Shown in pieces: positions 44,301 through 52,034 of a DNA stretch of 64,000 nt. Within the stretch, counting starts at the first letter, position 1, and the number at the start of each line of letters is the position of its first letter. Made by a program: the position numbers and the translations under genes. The notes under the pieces are model-generated. The model did no database searches. It worked only from the letters and a program-made list of their open reading frames with translations, and was not told where the DNA came from. Source of the DNA: an uncultured Clostridia bacterium (GTDB lineage Bacteria; Bacillota; Clostridia; Christensenellales; Borkfalkiaceae); NCBI GenBank assembly GCA_934278995.1, contig CAKQWM010000002.1, forward strand, positions 62,001 to 126,000, given 5' to 3'.

Positions 44301-44458
44301 GTAAAGGTTTGTTTATTCCTTCGCCCGTTCCGGGCTCTTGCGAGTTTTGTAAATATAAAGGCATGTGCGGATACGATTACGAAGCGGATTTTCTTAATCG
44401 TGACGTTTCGGGCGCGAAAAAACAGTCGATTTTAAACGCGGAGGAAGACCATGAGTAA
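41315..44458 (+). CDS. addB: AddB/RexB subunit of the recombination helicase-nuclease
   Basis: Partner of AddA in processing double-strand breaks for RecA. 1047 residues. The C-terminal RecB-like nuclease has RIIDYKSG near residue 868. The iron-sulfur cysteines are C of FSCPYK (near 715) plus CEFCKYKGMC (C1009, C1012, C1018). The N-terminus lacks the GxxGxGKT Walker A that AddB usually has, reading MKIFTTLSLARAIK; this is the RexB-like condition. Two motif copies lie inside (42344 sense, 43644 antisense). It overlaps addA by 8 bp. Confidence 0.92.
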   Translation: MKIFTTLSLARAIKITGSLVEKLPRDIDKKIYVFCESKATLSFEKEITRRLGGSFNAEVMSFSRYVSKNVKVENYLNKAEASLLVRRLMKENEAEFLRLKTEQISVPSNVYGLISQFKAAMIKPDDLEEILKSESGALGAKLNDVFKAYSLYEDYLSKNGLTDESNYLSLMVSALKKDAGIKGAKVIVAGIQSFTKQNIEIVKTLAEICDVDFVTVSSGYPGYTNESVNKISSAFPYAEVIPVNDLKKEQNAIARWLFDPEGAGKNGKFSDKIKISEAKSVFSECDKIAARIRYEVVKNGYRYRDFSVITSDPENIAPLIKESFSKYDIPLYSDTGKTLQDHPVIGLIGALIDVKRFNYATNKVIKLVQNGLFCSYEESRAFIKYVYENAVSRKQFKEPFSDLVSESVRKRVISATEKLKAKDTQEGYVSVVKESLSYLDVYSRAEKFSEKLSNLSEGVTAEFNLGAMKALPDFLDGIAKILGKVKSGLIEFKHTVIGAAKSVAVSGVPEYNDTVYLGDYRAGRIKESKILFMPCLSGEVPFYKADVALLNDRELTKMDGYKLVIEPKLQIVNERERENIVASMIGFTDKLYLSFSTVDKRGKPTLKSRIIDSVINIFSDETKKLIVSTSETEENRYPELNFMSEKAGVLYSAVKAEKFSDRLSDDTSDIASFYQAISDKRNLEKAIFTEERQIFSEGLKYDGKFSATFIETYFSCPYKALCQNVLKLKEASDGETKVYEIGNVLHNVMENFIKKYPENEDETGVEVLASDLFEQELKMPLYARYLNKPQYKHIFALLKKEAVKECKKVYSDIENSSFKPMGAEIEFNEYAGNGLKPLILETKDKTVTLRGKIDRADAYYDENNKYFRIIDYKSGSAASDDGELYCGNKIQLYLYMNVFTDKGFKPVGAHYFKLSDDFSPKGTSGGEYLGKSLADARLIGKLDSEFALSGASKNLGVKLKKDGEFSQSASLLSADEFKKYIDYAKKVAAVGAEEIGKGLFIPSPVPGSCEFCKYKGMCGYDYEADFLNRDVSGAKKQSILNAEEDHE
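42344..42370 (+). repeat. Dispersed 27-bp motif, coding copy in addB
   Basis: GTTATCGGGCTTATAG then GCGCACTTATT, 21 of 27, read VIGLIGALI. Confidence 0.55.
43644..43670 (-). repeat. Dispersed 27-bp motif, antisense coding copy in addB
   Basis: GATAACGGGCATATAG then GGGCATTTTTA on the strand opposite the gene, so protein sequence cannot be the reason for the match. Confidence 0.7.
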
Positions 44459-47400
44459 ATTTACCGAAAAACAACTTGCCGTCATAAGTCACGATTACGG
44501 CAACATGGTGGTTTCCGCTTCCGCCGGCAGCGGGAAAACGAGCGTTATGATTGAAAGGCTTATTCGCCTTATCGTCGAAGGAAAAGCCGAAGTAAAACAG
44601 ATTTTAGCCGTAACCTTTACCAGAATGGCGGCGCAGGAAATGCGCGAAAGGCTTGAAAAAGCCATTGTCGCAAAACTCAAAGAAGGAAAAAATACCGAGA
44701 TGCTGAAAAAACAACTCGGCGATTTACCTTCCGCATCCATTTCCACGATAGACTCGTTTTTAAATTCTCTTATAAAAAAATATTTTTATCTTGTCGGGGT
44801 AGATCCTTCTTTTACGATAATTGCCGAAGCCGAAGAAAGCGCCGTTAAAAGTTCCGCTTTAAAAGAAGTTTTTGAAAACCTTTACGAAACAGACGATCCG
44901 GACGTTAAAAAACTTTTGAGCGTTTTTATTAAAAAACGCAAAGACGACGGTTTGAAAAAAACGATTTTGTCCGTTTACGATTTTGCCGAAAGCGAAACCG
45001 ACGACGAAGAATACTATCGCAAGGCTCTTTATAATTACACGGAAAATGGCTTAAAAACCATCGATAACAGGCTTATAGCCCGATTTATACAAAGTTTAAA
45101 CAGACTTTTGCCACAAATAATCGGTCTTGAATGTCAGGCAAAAGCCGATAATTTACCCGTCGTTACAAATTATATTGCTTCGGTTGCCGAGATTATAGAA
45201 AACGCTAAAAGACTACGTACTATAGAGTCGTTAAAAGAAGTTTCGGCGTTTTCGCTTTCGCGGCCGAAACTTAAAAAAACCCTTTTAATATACGACGATT
45301 TCGCGCGATTTTTTGCCGATTTCAAGACGATTCAGAACGAAATAGCCGAATTTTTCTACGCGGATTTTGACGACAGACTTTCCGATTTAAATACCCCGCG
45401 TGAAATCCTCGAAAGCATAATACGAGTCGTAAAAGCCTTCAAAGAAGAATATTCCGCCCGGAAAAAGGATATCAACGCGCTCGATTATTCCGATTTGTCG
45501 CATATCGGATATAAACTTTTAAAGAACGAAGAAGTTTTAAACGACGTCAAAGAAACTTATAAATTTATTTTCGTTGACGAATATCAGGATACGAACGGTA
45601 TTCAGGAAAGCATTTTTAAACTTCTTGAAAACGAAAATCTTTTCGTCGTCGGCGACGTCAAGCAAAGCATATACGGTTTCAGGGGCTGTGTAAGCGATAA
45701 TTTCGCCGCGCGCATTAAAAATGCCGCGACCGAAAAATCGCACGTTGAACTCGATTCAAACTTCCGTTCAGCAAAGGCTGTGGTGGAAACGGTAAACAAC
45801 GTCTTTTCGTTTGCCATGACGCAATTTACCATGGGCGAGGATTATTCGCTTCATCCCATGATATACGGTAATTTGTTCGGCGAATATAACGGAGCGTCTG
45901 AACTTTTCTATTGTAATTATAAATCTGAAAAACCTTTGCTCGATATAGGCGTATATAGCGTCGAAAAACACCTTGAAGCCGAAAAGAACGAAAAAATCAA
46001 TTACGAAAAATTAATCGTTCACGCGGTAAAAAAGGCGCTCGAACAGGAAATCACCGTATTCGACGAGAATAAAAAGCCTGTAAAACGCCTCGTCGGATAC
46101 GGCGATATAGCGGTTTTATCGAGAACGGTCAAAACGGGAGTTGACAGAATCGTAAAAGAACTCGAAGCGGCGGGCATACCTACCGTTTCCGAAAATGAAA
46201 GGAGCATAGAAAGTTATCCCGAAATTCAACTTATTATAAATATATTGAAGTGCGTGCTTGCGCCCGACGAAGATATTCCTTTGGCGACGGCGTTGTTGTC
46301 GCCGGTAGGGGGGCTTACCGACGCCGATTTAAAAACGGTAAAAGAAGCCTCTTTTAACGTAGATTTCAATCAAGCCGTATTGAATTATCGACTGAAAGGC
46401 GATGAAATTGCCAAAAAAATCGACGACTTTTATTCGTATCTCGGAAGGATAAGGCTGTTTTCTACCTTTGAAGGCGTTTCCGACTTGCTGAGAAGAATAG
46501 TAAGAGAAAAATCTCTCGACGTATATTTTTCGGGAAGACCGGGAGGGGAATACAAACTCGACAGAATCAACGCTTTTATAGCAGCGGGCGAAACGAACGG
46601 AAAAATGTTCCTCGAAGACTTTATGGAAAATCTTGACGACGCCATAGCCGATATGACGGTTCCTTCGACGGGCGGCGTAAACGCGGTAAGCGTTATGAGT
46701 ATGCACGCTTCAAAGGGGCTTGAGTTTCCCGTGGTTATTGTTACCGGCGTCAACAGAGACTGGAACAGCATGGACCAAAGAGAAGAAGTTTCGCTTTCGA
46801 GATCAGCCGGTATAGGAGTAAAAATCTACGACGAAAACACGAAAAAAGCGCGTAACAGCGCGGTAAAAGATTACGTTTCGTTAATTAAGCGCGACGATAA
46901 CCTCAAAGAAGAATTGCGACTTTTATACGTAGCGCTTTCAAGAGCGAAATGTATTTTGTACGTGGTCAGTAAAACTAAGCCCGACGACGATTACAATAAG
47001 GATATCTTCCGCGCGAAAAGGCAAATAGATTTGTTTTTGGAAAGACATATAAAGTGTACGGAAATCCCCGTGTCCGAACTCGTTTCGGAAACCGAAAAAG
47101 AGGAAAGACGCAGTTTTATATTGCAACCGCACGGCGAAGCCTTAAAAGAAAAAATAGCCGAGTACGTCAATTTTGTTTATCCCTATGAAAAGGATACAAC
47201 CTTAAGTATTAAAAGGACGGTTACCGAAATAGCGACTTCACCGATAAATACAGACGCTGAAGAAAATTCGTATATGCCGATATTTTCTTCAAGCGACGCG
47301 CTGACCGGTACGGCGTATCATAAATTTTTAGAACTTATCGATTTTGATAAAATCGACGATAACGGGCTTATAGACCGACTTTTTGATGAAAAATTTACAG

Positions 47401-47768
47401 CGGAAGAGAAAAGTTTAATAGACGTTTCGCAGATAAGGCGCATACTCGGGCTGAAGATCTTTTCTGAAATAAAAGGTTATAAAACGTATAAAGAACAGCC
47501 TTTTATAGTATCTTTACCCCCTTTATTTGCCGGGGAGAGCGGAACAGAAGATCTTTTGTTGCAAGGCGTTATAGACCTGTTGTGCGTAAAAGACGACGAA
47601 GCGATTATAATCGATTACAAACACTCAGGAAAATCCCTTACGAAATTAAAAGAAACTTACTCGAAGCAACTCGATCTTTACGCTTACGCCGTAGAAAAGG
47701 CTCTCGGTAAAAAAGTCGTCAAAAAAGTACTCGTCAACGTAAAAAGCGCCGAAGAAACGGAAGTTTAA
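44451..47768 (+). CDS. addA: AddA subunit, UvrD-type helicase and nuclease
   Basis: 3'-5' helicase-nuclease of the AddAB complex, 1105 residues. Walker A is SASAGSGKT (22-30); DEYQDTNGIQ is the Walker B region; later UvrD motifs include VKQSIYGFRG, LDSNFRS, MHASKGLEFPVV and LLYVALSRAK. The C-terminal RecB nuclease has AIIIDYKHSG near residue 1043. The start overlaps the end of addB. Two motif copies (45063 and 47358) lie in the sense strand. Confidence 0.96.
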   Translation: MSKFTEKQLAVISHDYGNMVVSASAGSGKTSVMIERLIRLIVEGKAEVKQILAVTFTRMAAQEMRERLEKAIVAKLKEGKNTEMLKKQLGDLPSASISTIDSFLNSLIKKYFYLVGVDPSFTIIAEAEESAVKSSALKEVFENLYETDDPDVKKLLSVFIKKRKDDGLKKTILSVYDFAESETDDEEYYRKALYNYTENGLKTIDNRLIARFIQSLNRLLPQIIGLECQAKADNLPVVTNYIASVAEIIENAKRLRTIESLKEVSAFSLSRPKLKKTLLIYDDFARFFADFKTIQNEIAEFFYADFDDRLSDLNTPREILESIIRVVKAFKEEYSARKKDINALDYSDLSHIGYKLLKNEEVLNDVKETYKFIFVDEYQDTNGIQESIFKLLENENLFVVGDVKQSIYGFRGCVSDNFAARIKNAATEKSHVELDSNFRSAKAVVETVNNVFSFAMTQFTMGEDYSLHPMIYGNLFGEYNGASELFYCNYKSEKPLLDIGVYSVEKHLEAEKNEKINYEKLIVHAVKKALEQEITVFDENKKPVKRLVGYGDIAVLSRTVKTGVDRIVKELEAAGIPTVSENERSIESYPEIQLIINILKCVLAPDEDIPLATALLSPVGGLTDADLKTVKEASFNVDFNQAVLNYRLKGDEIAKKIDDFYSYLGRIRLFSTFEGVSDLLRRIVREKSLDVYFSGRPGGEYKLDRINAFIAAGETNGKMFLEDFMENLDDAIADMTVPSTGGVNAVSVMSMHASKGLEFPVVIVTGVNRDWNSMDQREEVSLSRSAGIGVKIYDENTKKARNSAVKDYVSLIKRDDNLKEELRLLYVALSRAKCILYVVSKTKPDDDYNKDIFRAKRQIDLFLERHIKCTEIPVSELVSETEKEERRSFILQPHGEALKEKIAEYVNFVYPYEKDTTLSIKRTVTEIATSPINTDAEENSYMPIFSSSDALTGTAYHKFLELIDFDKIDDNGLIDRLFDEKFTAEEKSLIDVSQIRRILGLKIFSEIKGYKTYKEQPFIVSLPPLFAGESGTEDLLLQGVIDLLCVKDDEAIIIDYKHSGKSLTKLKETYSKQLDLYAYAVEKALGKKVVKKVLVNVKSAEETEV
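45063..45089 (+). repeat. Dispersed 27-bp motif, coding copy in addA
   Basis: GATAACAGGCTTATAG then CCCGATTTATA, 23 of 27, codon register 0 (DNRLIARFI). Confidence 0.75.
47358..47384 (+). repeat. Dispersed 27-bp motif, best copy, in addA
   Basis: GATAACGGGCTTATAG then ACCGACTTTTT, 26 of 27, codon register 0 (DNGLIDRLF). Confidence 0.85.
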
Positions 47769-47802
47769 AATAGATCTTCAGGCGTACGGGTATAAAAAAA
47801 CA

Positions 47803-47848
47803 AAAAGCGGAAACAATCGAAGTGTAAATTTCGTGTTTCCGTTTTTTT
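47803..47848 (+). terminator. Terminator of addBA
   Basis: CGGAAACA (47808-47815) pairs with TGTTTCCG (47834-47841), then seven T. Confidence 0.85.
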
Positions 47849-47858
47849 AAGGAGTAAA

Positions 47859-48545
47859 ATGAACGTTTTGTCGGAATCTTTTTTTGAGTATTCGGTCTCG
47901 GTTTTATCGTCGGTGGACGTAATAAAAATAAGCGCGGTTATAATAATCGTATCTTTAATAGCAAGCAGTTTCTCGGTATGTTTAACTACCACCGTATATG
48001 GTTACCCGAAGCCGAGTTTGGGGCTACTTATTTTGTTCTTTACCGAATCGCTTTTTTGTTACCTTATAGCCTTGTCCGATTACGCCGTCAAAGGCAAAAC
48101 GTTTTCTCGTTCGTCGTACGCTTTTATATATTTTATTGCCATAATTGTGGCGATAACGGGCTTATACGCCGTCTTTTTAAAAATTGCAGAGTCTGTTTGC
48201 GACAATTTCAAGCCCGCTAAGGAACTGACTTTTACCTACGTAAATAAGATAGCCGACGTTATTGAAGAAGAAGACGGATCGTATGGCGTAAGCCGTGTTT
48301 TAACCGAAAAATCGGGAGTGAAAAAACAGCGTTACGACGACGGAATAAACTATTATAAACTATTTAAATTCGTTGACGAACTTAACGGCGTAAATTTAAG
48401 CCCCGTGGAAAGCGCGACTTTAAGCGTGTGCGAAAGAGTGATAAAGCGTTATAAAAATACGATGATAACCGATTTATCAAGACGCGAACTAAACGAAGCG
48501 TTTTTGACGATAGTTAAAATATACGCTGAAAATCATACGCGTTAA
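47859..48545 (+). CDS. Membrane protein of unknown function
   Basis: 228 residues: three transmembrane helices (about 20-42, 52-74, 86-108) followed by a soluble cytoplasmic part (about 112-228) with helical, charged sequence. No family is recognised. AAGGAG precedes the ATG, 10 bp after the addBA terminator. A motif copy (48152-48178) encodes the end of the third helix (AITGLYAVFLK). Confidence 0.65.
   Translation: MNVLSESFFEYSVSVLSSVDVIKISAVIIIVSLIASSFSVCLTTTVYGYPKPSLGLLILFFTESLFCYLIALSDYAVKGKTFSRSSYAFIYFIAIIVAITGLYAVFLKIAESVCDNFKPAKELTFTYVNKIADVIEEEDGSYGVSRVLTEKSGVKKQRYDDGINYYKLFKFVDELNGVNLSPVESATLSVCERVIKRYKNTMITDLSRRELNEAFLTIVKIYAENHTR
48152..48178 (+). repeat. Dispersed 27-bp motif, coding copy
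   Basis: GATAACGGGCTTATAC then GCCGTCTTTTT, 24 of 27, codon register 1, different from the addA copies. Confidence 0.8.
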
Positions 48546-48604
48546 AGCCTTTAAAATCAATCGAAACAGCGTCGATAACCGAGCCTTAACTTATCAAAGC
48601 GATT

Positions 48605-48637
48605 AAAAAAAGACCTTTCGCGGAAAGGTCTTTTTTT
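48605..48637. terminator. Bidirectional terminator
   Basis: AAAGACCTTTC pairs with GAAAGGTCTTT with T-runs in both directions; shared by the convergent membrane protein and HU genes. Confidence 0.9.
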
Positions 48638-48638
48638 G

Positions 48639-48911
48639 TCAGTTAAATAAATCTTTATATGCTTTGCTGAATTTTACCGTGGGCGACTTACAGCCGGGAA
48701 TGATAATTTTACCCTTCGTTTTGGGGTTCACGCCTTCGCGGGGCGTTTTATCTTTAACCGAAAAAGTAGCGAAACCCGAAATATGTACGTATTCGCCCGA
48801 TTTTAAACTGTCGGTCAAAGTTTCGACGAAAGCAACGAAGTTTTCTTCTGCCTCTTTAATGGTAACGCCTTGTTTGTCGGCGAGATTTCTTATGAATTCA
48901 CCTTTATTCAT
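48639..48911 (-). CDS. hup: HU-family DNA-binding protein
   Basis: Nucleoid-associated dimeric protein of 90 residues, starting MNKGEFIRNLADKQG; AGGAGG lies 6 nt before this ATG, so an upstream in-frame start is rejected. Family features are the helix pair at the start, FVETLTDSLKSGEYVHISGFATFSV, and the DNA-binding arm REGVNPKTKGKIIIPGCKSP. Cys in the arm end (PGCKSP) is unusual. Single gene. Confidence 0.95.
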   Translation of the reverse strand: MNKGEFIRNLADKQGVTIKEAEENFVAFVETLTDSLKSGEYVHISGFATFSVKDKTPREGVNPKTKGKIIIPGCKSPTVKFSKAYKDLFN

Positions 48912-49247
48912 ACAATTCCTCCTATGGCACGCCGCGGTGCAACGATAATTATTTACGTGCTTTCGTAAAAGACGGCGATATAAAATACGGACTTTCACGG
49001 AAGTTACGCAATGCTATTATTGATTATAACAAATAATTTCGTAAATGCAATACCTTTTTTAAAAATTTTTCAAAATTATTAAAATTTTTTATAAAAAGCC
49101 GAATTTTTAACATCCGTAACCGGTCGCGAAGGCAGAATTTAATCGAGTATTTTATATCGAGTATTTTATATTGACGGATAAAATAGAAAGGCGGATATTT
49201 CAAGATTTAAAGTTGACAACTCTTAAAAGCAATAGTATAATTTAAGC
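48912..49247. promoter_or_regulatory. Divergent region between hup and the 49248 gene
   Basis: 336 bp, very AT-rich, with no supported gene. It holds the hup ribosome-binding site at its left end, a short duplication of TCGAGTATTTTATAT (about 49143-49171), and the promoter for the right-hand gene. Confidence 0.5.
49213..49241 (+). promoter_or_regulatory. Consensus sigma-A promoter, predicted leaderless
   Basis: TTGACA (49213-49218), 17-bp spacer, TATAAT (49236-49241), a perfect match; the ATG begins 6 nt after the -10 box. Confidence 0.85.
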
Positions 49248-50417
49248 ATGGAATCGATATCGAGCATCATCACGAAAAAACCGTTTTGCGATAAATTAGT
49301 CACGGGTAACTTTATTGAAAGAGTTTCCGGGGTTTTAGACGAATATTTTTTCGGCGCGAAAAATCCTCCCGAAATCGCTCTTATTACAACCGAAAAAGAT
49401 TATCTTTTTATCGGAAAGACTTTAAAAGACCGACTTACCGACGTCGGCAAAAGCGTGACGGTATTCGTTTTCGAGCGTATAGAAGGGGTTGAGTTTCTCG
49501 AATGTTACGACGCGGCGGTCATAGTAGGCGACGCCGATTACGCCGGTATCGTCTGCGTAAAAGAGCGTAGTAAACCTGTCGTAATCGTTTCGAGTTCGCT
49601 CGTTTTTTCTCCCGCTTTTTCGTTTGTTTACGAAACGTCGCCGATAACCAAAGAAAAAGGGGATTTATATAAGTTCGTATTAGATACCGAAATATACAAG
49701 GGACTTAGGCGTAAAGATTTTGCCGACGGATACGCTTTTACGGCGTCTATGTGTCTTTTAAAGTTTGAATGCGCGGTGTTAAGAGCCTTTGGAGAAAAAA
49801 TCCCCGATGAAGTTGACGACCTTCTGGATTCCGCTTATAAGACGCTGTCTTACATAAATAAAGAAAACATCGTTGGGGTTATCACCGTTGCGGGGATATA
49901 TATCATGAACGCGCTTTGGCTGTATCCTAAGATTCTCGATACCGGAGCGGTTTATTGCGGAAAAATTCTCTCCTGTATGACGGGGCTGAATAAGTACGAA
50001 TGTACGTTGGCGTCTTTCGGTCCGCTTCTTGTTTTTTTCAAAGCCTATCTTAAACTAAACAAAGATATTGCGATAGTTCCTTTCGTCAGGGAAGACGCGG
50101 AAAAGTTGGCTGAGCGCTTACGCGTCGATTCTCTGGAAGTTTACGAAAAGATCGATTTTTTATCGAGCGATAAGATTGCCTTAAGAAAAACGGGGCTTAA
50201 AGATTGTAAAAACATCGTAAGCATCATAGACGAAACCGAAACGCGGCTTAAAGAACTGAAAGTCAGATACGCAAACGTTTACAACGCGCGCCATAAGCGC
50301 GGCGAGTGCGATAAAAAAGACGTTTTAAAGGCGCTTACGCTGTCGGGCGTCCTTGCGAAAGGTTCGGTTGGGCTTATGTATTACGACGGTTTTTTGTCCG
50401 CGCTGGCGCAAATTTAA
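49248..50417 (+). CDS. Unrecognised protein, possibly degenerate dehydroquinate synthase/Fe-ADH fold
   Basis: 389 residues. The order of elements resembles polyol/glycerol-1-phosphate dehydrogenases: an N-terminal alpha/beta part with IALITTEKDYLFIGKTLKDRL and CYDAAVIVGDADYAGIVCVK where the family has VVGVGGGSVxD, then an all-helical C-terminal half. The glycine-rich NAD loop and metal histidines are not visible, so if related it has lost catalysis. The assignment is weak. It has a perfect-consensus promoter and no Shine-Dalgarno, so translation is probably from a leaderless mRNA. Confidence 0.45.
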   Translation: MESISSIITKKPFCDKLVTGNFIERVSGVLDEYFFGAKNPPEIALITTEKDYLFIGKTLKDRLTDVGKSVTVFVFERIEGVEFLECYDAAVIVGDADYAGIVCVKERSKPVVIVSSSLVFSPAFSFVYETSPITKEKGDLYKFVLDTEIYKGLRRKDFADGYAFTASMCLLKFECAVLRAFGEKIPDEVDDLLDSAYKTLSYINKENIVGVITVAGIYIMNALWLYPKILDTGAVYCGKILSCMTGLNKYECTLASFGPLLVFFKAYLKLNKDIAIVPFVREDAEKLAERLRVDSLEVYEKIDFLSSDKIALRKTGLKDCKNIVSIIDETETRLKELKVRYANVYNARHKRGECDKKDVLKALTLSGVLAKGSVGLMYYDGFLSALAQI

Positions 50418-50470
50418 AAAAATCGGTTTTATCTTAAAAAAAACCGTATAAAACGAATTTATTCGGTCGA

Positions 50471-50505
50471 TAATCCTTACCGTAATCGGGAAAGGATTAT
50501 TTTTT
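50471..50505 (+). terminator. Terminator after the 49248 gene
   Basis: TAATCCTT (50471-50478) pairs with AAGGATTA (50492-50499), then six T. A weaker stem with CGGTTTT/AAAACCG lies just upstream (about 50422-50450). Confidence 0.75.
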
Positions 50506-50525
50506 ACGTTATTTTAAAGTGTTTT

Positions 50526-50939
50526 ATGAAAAGAATATGTTCGCTCATTTTAATATTTGCGCTTATCTGCGCTTACAAAATACCTTTCAGACCGCTTTTT
50601 AAAAGCGCCGAAGGTTATTACACGTTAACTGTAGGGGAAGGTACTTTAGGTCGCTTTTACACCGTAAAAGCCGAAAAGATAGATTGCTTCAAAGGGGTTT
50701 TCAACGTTTCGGGGCAAAGTTTAAAAACGGAAAACAAAGAATATATCGATAACTTTTTAAGAGATTATTCTTGCGTTCAGATAAAAACCGAAACCGTTGA
50801 AGGTTTGACGATACGCTATTACTATTCCCCTGAAATCCCGGTCTATAGGTCGATTAACGGTAAAAAAGTCAACGTACAGACTTGCTTTGGTAAAGATTAT
50901 TACGTTATAGGAAGCCCGCTTATATATTGCGGATTTTAA
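50526..50939 (+). CDS. Short secreted protein, YwmB-like
   Basis: 137 residues with an N-terminal signal/anchor (about 1-20) and a small extracellular domain. The ending YYYSPEIPVYRSINGKKVNVQTCF and VIGSPLIYCGF resembles the last strand and GxPxI ending of YwmB proteins, which lie upstream of spoIID/spoIIQ in many spore-formers. The next gene is SpoIIQ-like, which supports this weak similarity. No clear ribosome-binding site. An antisense motif copy lies at 50832-50858. Confidence 0.5.
   Translation: MKRICSLILIFALICAYKIPFRPLFKSAEGYYTLTVGEGTLGRFYTVKAEKIDCFKGVFNVSGQSLKTENKEYIDNFLRDYSCVQIKTETVEGLTIRYYYSPEIPVYRSINGKKVNVQTCFGKDYYVIGSPLIYCGF
50832..50858 (-). repeat. Dispersed 27-bp motif, antisense coding copy
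   Basis: GTTAATCGACCTATAG then ACCGGGATTTC, opposite to the YwmB-like gene; same CGACCTATAG subtype as the 63875 copy. Confidence 0.5.
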
Positions 50940-50968
50940 GGATACATATCAGGAGGTACTTTCTATCA

Positions 50969-51634
50969 ATGAACGAAAAAGTAAAATCAAAAAAACAAAG
51001 AATAATTTATTATTGCATTTTGGCGGTAATGATAATCCTTGTCGGCGTCGTAACGATTATTGCCGCAAGCACGGGCAAGGATAAAACACCGACGCTCGAA
51101 AACGAGTCTAAACCTTCCGCAACCGATACGGGAGGTAAAACGCCCGACGATACGCCGATTGACAATCCGGACGAGCCGAAAACGCCCGACGACGATAAGC
51201 CCGTCAGCGAAATTATTTCCTTTATAACGCCCGTTAAAGGCGGAACCTGTTTTAAAGACTACACGGATAATTCGGTAGTGTATTCTTCGACGCTCAAAGT
51301 TTATACGGGGCATCTCGGCATGGACTTTAAAGGCGCCGAAAACGCTGAGGTTGTAGCCGTTTACAAAGGCACGATTAAAGAAATCACTACAAGTTACCTT
51401 AAAGGCACGACTATCAGAATCGACCACGGAAGCGGATTATTTACGATATATAATTCGGTGGAACCTATTGAAAGTCTGAAAGAGGGCATGTCGGTTAAAC
51501 AAGGCGACGTTATAGGCACCGTTTCCGAAAACAACAAACAAGAATATAAAGACGGACCGCATCTTCACTTTGAAGTCATAGAAAACGACAAAAACATCTC
51601 TCCTATGAAATATCTTACTGTAGAAGAAAAATAG
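50969..51634 (+). CDS. LytM/M23-domain membrane protein, SpoIIQ-like
   Basis: 221 residues: cytoplasmic start, one transmembrane helix (about 14-35), an acidic Pro/Asp/Thr linker (about 40-80), then an M23 domain. Zinc ligands appear intact: H and D of GHLGMDFKG (near 115-119) and the PHLHFEV His pair (near 198-200). Clostridial SpoIIQ proteins keep these residues, unlike Bacillus. SpoIIQ bridges the forespore membrane to SpoIIIAH during engulfment. I start at the ATG at 50969 with AGGAGG upstream. Confidence 0.75.
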   Translation: MNEKVKSKKQRIIYYCILAVMIILVGVVTIIAASTGKDKTPTLENESKPSATDTGGKTPDDTPIDNPDEPKTPDDDKPVSEIISFITPVKGGTCFKDYTDNSVVYSSTLKVYTGHLGMDFKGAENAEVVAVYKGTIKEITTSYLKGTTIRIDHGSGLFTIYNSVEPIESLKEGMSVKQGDVIGTVSENNKQEYKDGPHLHFEVIENDKNISPMKYLTVEEK

Positions 51635-51657
51635 GCGTTCAGCCGTTGTTTAAAAGC

Positions 51658-51697
51658 AACCGACCTTTCCGAGGATTTTACGGAAAGGTCGGTTTTT
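51658..51697 (+). terminator. Terminator after the SpoIIQ-like gene
   Basis: AACCGACCTTTCCG (51658-51671) pairs with CGGAAAGGTCGGTT (51681-51694), then TTT. Confidence 0.9.
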
Positions 51698-51713
51698 GTT
51701 GTAAAATTATATC

Positions 51714-51740
51714 GATAACGGGCTTATAGCCCTACTTTTA
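51714..51740 (+). repeat. Dispersed 27-bp motif, intergenic copy
   Basis: GATAACGGGCTTATAG then CCCTACTTTTA, 25 of 27. The remaining sequence up to the promoter at 51972 is AT-rich and shows no gene. Confidence 0.8.
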
Positions 51741-51971
51741 AAAAAACAGAATATAAAAACAGGCTTAAAATCAAGAAAAAATATTTGTTTGCAAAAATAC
51801 CTCTTTTTAACAACGCGATACTCTGAAAAACAGCCGACGCGTTCCGCGCGAAATCATATTCCGATTATATTTTGAATATTTCAATCAAAACCACACGCCA
51901 TCAAATAATATACTTAAATAACATATTCATATAAAAATTACGCAAAAAACCCGCAAGCGGTCAAAAAAGCG

Positions 51972-52000
51972 TTGAAAAAATAAAGCGGTTGTGTTATACT
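51972..52000 (+). promoter_or_regulatory. Promoter of the NifU-like/GGGtGRT operon
   Basis: TTGAAA (51972-51977), 17-bp spacer, TATACT (51995-52000); AGGAGG follows at 52017-52022. Confidence 0.8.
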
Positions 52001-52034
52001 TTATGCGAAATTAAATAGGAGGATGAATTATTTC

